Assembly: GCF_004123905.1 (NCBI RefSeq)
Contig: NZ_MZXW01000035.1
Coordinates: 248,001 to 312,000 of the forward strand
Reading direction: 5' to 3'
DNA from: Bradyrhizobium betae
GTDB taxonomy: Bacteria; Pseudomonadota; Alphaproteobacteria; Rhizobiales; Xanthobacteraceae
DNA: 64,000 nt
The notes below the pieces were generated by a model. It ran no database searches, was not told the origin of the DNA, and was given only the letters and a program-made list of their open reading frames with translations. Each line of letters starts with the position of its first letter. Within the stretch, counting starts at the first letter, position 1. A program made the position numbers and the translations under genes. Below, in pieces: positions 60,444-64,000 of the stretch.

Positions 60444-60791
60444 CTAATCCTTCTCGAAGCTGACGATCACCGCCGCATTGGCGATCAGAATGGGGTCGTT
60501 GGCCTGTTCCGTTGCCGAAGGAATCTCCAGCCCGCCCTTGACCGCGTTGACGGTCACGGTGCCGTAAGGAAGCTCCTTGGCCACCGCCTCCTTGTCGACG
60601 GCTTCAGGATTGGGCACCGCGATCGTGACGTCGACGAACATGTCGTTCGCGGTCTTGCCGATCATCCGGAAGAAGCCGAGGCTCGAATGCCTGATCGCAT
60701 CCGACACCGCGCGCTTCGCGGCCTTGGTGGCGTCCCTGCCGTGAACGTCGACGCCCATGCCCATCTCGGTGACACAACGAACGCGAGTCAT
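60444..60791 (-). CDS. Lin0512 family protein
   Basis: 115-residue protein of the Lin0512 family (PF09585): MTRVRCVTEMGMGVDVHGRD, SDAIRHSSLGFF and VTVNAVKGGLEIPS match. The family has a conserved acidic and His pattern but no known function. First gene of a unit with the GNAT gene. Confidence 0.8.
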   Translation of the reverse strand: MTRVRCVTEMGMGVDVHGRDATKAAKRAVSDAIRHSSLGFFRMIGKTANDMFVDVTIAVPNPEAVDKEAVAKELPYGTVTVNAVKGGLEIPSATEQANDPILIANAAVIVSFEKD

Positions 60792-60866
60792 TTCATATTC
60801 CTGTGGTTGGTTGGGTGATTGGAAATGTCGGAGATCGGGGCGCGCAGCACAAGTGCGGTCGTTCCT

Positions 60867-61040
60867 CTCGTGCCCCGGACGCGCTGCAACGCTCCATAGT
60901 GCGTCGAAGACGCGCGTAAACGCGCCGATGGCGTTGCTGCGCAGAGCCGGGACCCAGAAAGCCGCAACGCTCGCAGATAGATGGGCCCCGGCTCTGCAGC
61001 GCACCGCCGAAGTGGCGCTGCGCTGCGTCCGGGGCACGAG
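60867..61040. repeat. dispersed palindromic repeat, CCCGGACGCAGCGC family, long copy
   Basis: 172-bp element with perfect 16-bp inverted ends CTCGTGCCCCGGACGC and GCGTCCGGGGCACGAG. Inner arms (GCGTTGCTGCGCAGAGCCGGG and GGCCCCGGCTCTGCAGCGC) also pair. Related to 15279-15410 and 23699-23748. Sits between lin0512 and the ThDP enzyme genes. Confidence 0.85.
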
Positions 61041-61050
61041 ACCGTGGCTT

Positions 61051-62715
61051 TCACACCTTCGCCTTCTCATGCGCCCGCAGCTCATCCACGAGCACCCGCA
61101 CGTTCTCCGAATAATCGATCGGGATCACGACCAGATGCACGCCACCTTCCTTGAAGGCGGCATCGAGCGTCGGGCCGAAACTATCGATGCTCGCGATGCG
61201 ATGGCCCTTGGCGCCATAAGACTGCGCGTAGAGGACAAAATCCGGATTGCCGAAGGTCATGCCATAATCGGCAAAATGATCGACGGCCTGCTTCCAGCGG
61301 ATCATGCCGTAGGCGTTATCCTCGAGCACCAGCACGACGAGGTTGAGCTTGAGGCGGACCGCCGTCTCCATCTCCTGGCTGTTCATCATGAAGCCGCCGT
61401 CGCCGGCGACCGCGAGCACGCGGCGGTCGGGATAGAGCATCGCCGCCATCATCGCCGACGGCAGCCCTGCGCCCATGGTCGCCAGCGCATTGTCGAGTAA
61501 CAGCGTGTTGGCGACACGGGTGCGGTAGTTGCGCGCGAACCAGATCTTGTACATGCCGTTGTCGAGCGCGACGATGCCGTTCTCGGGGATCACCTGGCGG
61601 ATGTCGTGGACGATCCGCTGCGGCGTCGGCGGCCAGCGCTGTTCGGTAGCGCGGTCGGCGATGTGGCCAAGGATCTTCTCACGCAGCGGCAGCAGCGCCG
61701 CCGCCTGCGGCAGCTTGCCTTCGAGCCGATCGGCGAGCAGCTCGAGGCTCGGGCCGACGTCGCCGAGGACCTCGGCATCCGGGAAATAGACCTGCTCGAC
61801 GCTGGCCGAGGTGTAGCTGACGTGAATGACCTTCGGCCCCGACGGTCCCATGATGAAAGGCGGCTTCTCGATCGGGTCGTGACCGATCGCCACGATCAGG
61901 TCGGCGGCGTCGATCGCATCGTGGACATAGTCGCGCTCGGACAGCGCCGCGGTGCCCATGTAAAGATTGGTGCCGCCGGGCACGGTGCCCTTCCCCATCT
62001 GCGTGGTGAAAAAGGGAATGCCGGTCCGCCGCACGAAGCTCGCAATGCCGTGGGTCGAGCGCGGCCGGCTGGTCGCAGCTCCCATCATCACCAGCGGACG
62101 CTGTGCGGCCAGGATCATCTCGGCCGCACGATCGAGTGCAGCGCGATGGGCGACAGGGATTTCGATCGGGTGAATCGGGATCACGGGGACGGCAGGCACC
62201 TCGTCGCCGGCGATGTCCTCGGGCAGCTCGAGATGCACCGGCCCGGGCCGCTCCTCCATCGCCACGCGAAAGGCGTCGCGCACCACGGTCGGAATGCTGG
62301 AGGCGCTGATGATCTGCCGCGACAGCTTTGTCAGCGGCTTCATGGTCGCGACCACGTCCACGATCTGGAAGCGCGCCTGCCGGCTGCTCATGATCGGCTT
62401 CTGGCCGGTGATCAGGATCATCGGCATCGCGCCGAGATGCGCATAGGCAGCACCGGTGGAGAGGTTAAGTGCGCCAGGCCCGAGTGTCGACAGACATACG
62501 CCGGGCTTGCCGGTCAAACGGCCGTGCGTAGCGGCCATGAAGGCCGCGGCCTGCTCGTGGCGCGTCAGGACCAGCTCGATCTTGGAGGTGCGGAGCGATT
62601 CGACGAGATCGAGGTTCTCCTCGCCGGGCACGCCAAAAATGCGATCGACACCTTCATTCTCCAGTGCCGCAACAAACAGATCCGATCCTTTGACTTTGCG
62701 TTCCTGTTCGCTCAT
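61051..62715 (-). CDS. ThDP-dependent enzyme, acetolactate synthase-like large subunit
   Basis: 554-residue thiamine-diphosphate enzyme of the acetolactate synthase/benzoylformate decarboxylase superfamily. The activating Glu is in FGVPGEENLDLV; the ThDP motif is GDGGFMMNSQEMETAVRLKL, ending in NDN-type DNAYG. No regulatory small-subunit gene is next to it, so it is not obviously the biosynthetic IlvB; catabolic or decarboxylase roles are equally possible. ATG at 62715 follows GGGAGGCG. Confidence 0.88.
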   Translation of the reverse strand: MSEQERKVKGSDLFVAALENEGVDRIFGVPGEENLDLVESLRTSKIELVLTRHEQAAAFMAATHGRLTGKPGVCLSTLGPGALNLSTGAAYAHLGAMPMILITGQKPIMSSRQARFQIVDVVATMKPLTKLSRQIISASSIPTVVRDAFRVAMEERPGPVHLELPEDIAGDEVPAVPVIPIHPIEIPVAHRAALDRAAEMILAAQRPLVMMGAATSRPRSTHGIASFVRRTGIPFFTTQMGKGTVPGGTNLYMGTAALSERDYVHDAIDAADLIVAIGHDPIEKPPFIMGPSGPKVIHVSYTSASVEQVYFPDAEVLGDVGPSLELLADRLEGKLPQAAALLPLREKILGHIADRATEQRWPPTPQRIVHDIRQVIPENGIVALDNGMYKIWFARNYRTRVANTLLLDNALATMGAGLPSAMMAAMLYPDRRVLAVAGDGGFMMNSQEMETAVRLKLNLVVLVLEDNAYGMIRWKQAVDHFADYGMTFGNPDFVLYAQSYGAKGHRIASIDSFGPTLDAAFKEGGVHLVVIPIDYSENVRVLVDELRAHEKAKV

Positions 62716-62827
62716 GTCGCCTCCCGGTCGCTGCTGGCTCCCGTGTTCCGGAAGCGGGCGCATCGTAGCTGCTCGGGACGACAGCACAACTCACAAAGAG
62801 GCGGGTGAGCATTTCAACATCGTCATT

Positions 62828-62915
62828 CGTAGGATGGGTAGAGCGAAGCGAAACCGATCATGTTTCTCCGAGGAGAGAAGATGATGGGTTTCGCAAGTGC
62901 TCTACCCATCCTACG
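62828..62915. repeat. dispersed repeat, CCCACCCTACG-related, with perfect 17-bp inverted ends
   Basis: CGTAGGATGGGTAGAGC and GCTCTACCCATCCTACG are exact inverted copies; inner GCGAAACC and GGTTTCGC extend the stem. It resembles the reverse complement of the elements at 16460 and 35432 but is a diverged copy. Confidence 0.85.
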
Positions 62916-63556
62916 CATCCAGGCACACCTTCGCATCCTCGCGGCTTTTCTCGCCCGAGCTTTGCTTCATCTCGACACCCTCTTGTCAGAGGGCGCAGGG
63001 AAGGCCGGGTGCCGGCCGGCACCCACGGTCCACTGTGCGAAGGTTGCGCTACGAAGAGCTGCACAGCGGCATACAGGTGAAGCCAAAACATCCGGCCTTC
63101 CCTGCGCAGTGGTTTGACGGCTTATGCCGAGTTCTCCCCGGGGAGCGATGCACTATTGCCCCCGTCGCCTTGCAGATGGCTGATGTGCGCACCCGGTCGG
63201 GCCGCCACATCACTGCAAGACTTGGCGCACAGACCCCGGGCGCCAGGACGACACGGTTTTGCCGTACGCAGACCACACCGGTCGTGTGCGCGACGTCTTT
63301 CGCTCACGGTTGCCCGCCCTGCAAAACCCGTCGCGCCGATGTGACTAGCGTCCACCGCAGCTCACCCCACGTTCGTGACGATCGCGATACGCCCCTCTGA
63401 CCGGGGTGAGGTGGCGCATGACTACGCCAAAGCCGAATTTCGGTAAAGTGGAATATTTTCACGCGGGTGGATTGACCCGTTGGTTGTGTGTTTTGCCCGA
63501 CGGGCACCACAAAGTCTCGTAGCCCGGACGGAGCTTTGCAGCCAACCAACGCCCCC
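62916..63556. repeat. 641-bp gene-free stretch with inverted repeats and decayed repeat-derived frame
   Basis: GCGCAGGGAAGGCCGG (62993-63008) and CCGGCCTTCCCTGCGC (63092-63107) are perfect 16-bp inverted repeats around 83 bases. A frame of 167 codons (62897-63400) is open but has Arg/Pro/Cys-rich content without any motif. From memory the sequence RYEELHSGIQVKPKHPAFPA recurs as a conserved reading frame in many Bradyrhizobium genomes, so this is best viewed as a dispersed repeat family and not as a gene. The last 150 bases hold more GC-rich repeat-like sequence and nothing recognisable. Confidence 0.6.
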
Positions 63557-64000
63557 TCACAGCTTCGCCTCGGCAAAAATGCCCGAAATCCAGTCCAGGA
63601 ACACACGCAGGCGCAGCGCGAGCTGGCGGTTCTGCGGATAGAGCGCGGAGAGCGGCGTCGGCGACGGCGGATAGTCGGCGAGCACCTCGACCAGCGCGCC
63701 GCTGGCGAGATCGTCAGCGAAACGATAGCGGGGCGCCTGTGCGAGGCCGAAGCCGAGCCGTGCGAGATCGGCCATGGTGTCGGAATTGTTGACGCGAACC
63801 CGGCCCGGCAGCACGACCTGCCGAAGCCCGCCCGCGACGGAAAATTCCAGCGGCAACACATCGCCGGTGCGCGAGGAGACGAAGGCCACCATCTGGTGGC
63901 CGTCGAGCGCATCAGGCGTCACGGGCATGCCGTGGCTGGCGATGTAGGCCGGGCTCGCCACCGTGATCTCCGCGATGGTGCCGAGCCGGCGCAAGATCAT
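63557..64000 (-). CDS. LysR family regulator, C-terminal part
   Basis: 147 visible residues of a LysR substrate-binding domain; the helix-turn-helix half is beyond the window. TVASPAYIASHGMPVTPDAL and LSALYPQNRQLALRLRVFLD are typical of the aminobenzoate-type LysR effector domains. It ends in DWISGIFAEAKL. Truncated by the window edge, not a pseudogene. Confidence 0.85.
   Translation of the reverse strand: MILRRLGTIAEITVASPAYIASHGMPVTPDALDGHQMVAFVSSRTGDVLPLEFSVAGGLRQVVLPGRVRVNNSDTMADLARLGFGLAQAPRYRFADDLASGALVEVLADYPPSPTPLSALYPQNRQLALRLRVFLDWISGIFAEAKL

Noticed and set aside
62897..63400. A 167-codon plus-strand frame
   Set aside because: It spans repeat DNA, has no start signal or domain, and is better explained as a dispersed repeat.
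1..64000. Possible prophage, integrative element or CRISPR locus
   Set aside because: No integrase, transposase, cas genes, direct-repeat array or tRNA-flanked junction was seen; gene content is chromosomal and gene order is conserved.

Overview
The window is a high-GC chromosomal segment that looks like a Bradyrhizobium-type alphaproteobacterium (Nitrobacteraceae). The taxon call is inference. It rests on the conserved orders fabD-fabG-acpP-fabF, rpsF-rpsR-DUF2232-rplI, dnaB-alr and radA-cvpA-purF, on the many TetR, acyl-CoA and branched-chain amino acid uptake genes, and on short palindromic intergenic repeats of the kind common in that genus. No rRNA, tRNA, CRISPR array, insertion sequence or phage module was seen.

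Layout. 1-3.2 kb: fatty acid synthesis genes on the minus strand (fabF cut by the window edge, acpP, fabG, fabD). 3.3-5.1 kb: a TetR regulator coupled to a fatty acid desaturase. 5.4-8 kb: ribosomal operon rpsF-rpsR-DUF2232-rplI. 8-12.1 kb: PaaI thioesterase with its TetR regulator, an unusual secreted monohaem cytochrome, a cyclopropane-fatty-acid-synthase-like methyltransferase, and a 39-residue membrane protein behind a perfect CRP-type site. 12.4-18.2 kb: dnaB, alr, xth and small secreted or metal-binding proteins. 18.4-23.6 kb: a catabolic cluster made of a FadR/GntR regulator with its operator, a beta-hydroxyacid dehydrogenase, a polar amino acid ABC transporter and an RpiB-like isomerase. 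24.5-27.8 kb: a GGDEF-EAL protein translationally coupled to a periplasmic binding protein. 28-35.4 kb: radA, cvpA, purF, a 48-residue membrane protein, an SDR, an NHL-repeat protein and an orphan LivK-type binding protein. 35.5-44.4 kb: a TetA-like exporter, der, a lipoprotein, a YfgM-like protein, an acyl-CoA synthetase, NnrU and prfC.

44.4-46.6 kb holds two regulated transport units: an SMR (SugE/Gdx-like) exporter behind a candidate guanidine-II (mini-ykkC) riboswitch, and a DUF47-pit phosphate pair with a Pho-box-like site upstream. 46.6-51.3 kb is a complete livG-livF-livK-livH-livM operon on the minus strand. 51.6-64 kb is a mosaic of one- to three-gene units: a PAS protein, ArsC/Spx-like reductase, CsaA, TetR plus TSUP permease, GST, DUF429, DUF2892-ECF sigma-carboxymuconolactone decarboxylase, a beta-lactamase-fold hydrolase, a duplicated Ser-rich protein, GNAT, Lin0512, a ThDP enzyme, a repeat-rich stretch and a LysR regulator cut by the edge.

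How the genes work together. The first 5 kb, the CFA synthase, the PaaI thioesterase and the acyl-CoA synthetase all act on membrane lipids or acyl groups. Several local regulators sit beside clear inverted-repeat operators. The strongest leads for new biology are the binding protein/GGDEF-EAL pair, the candidate mini-ykkC element, the CRP-type site in front of a possibly leaderless small membrane protein, the reverse-oriented Pho box, and the cytochrome with a long Lys/Glu/Ala/Pro tail. Several intercistronic hairpins (after rpsR, between the binding protein and rpiB, between livK and livH) look like devices that set unequal expression within operons.
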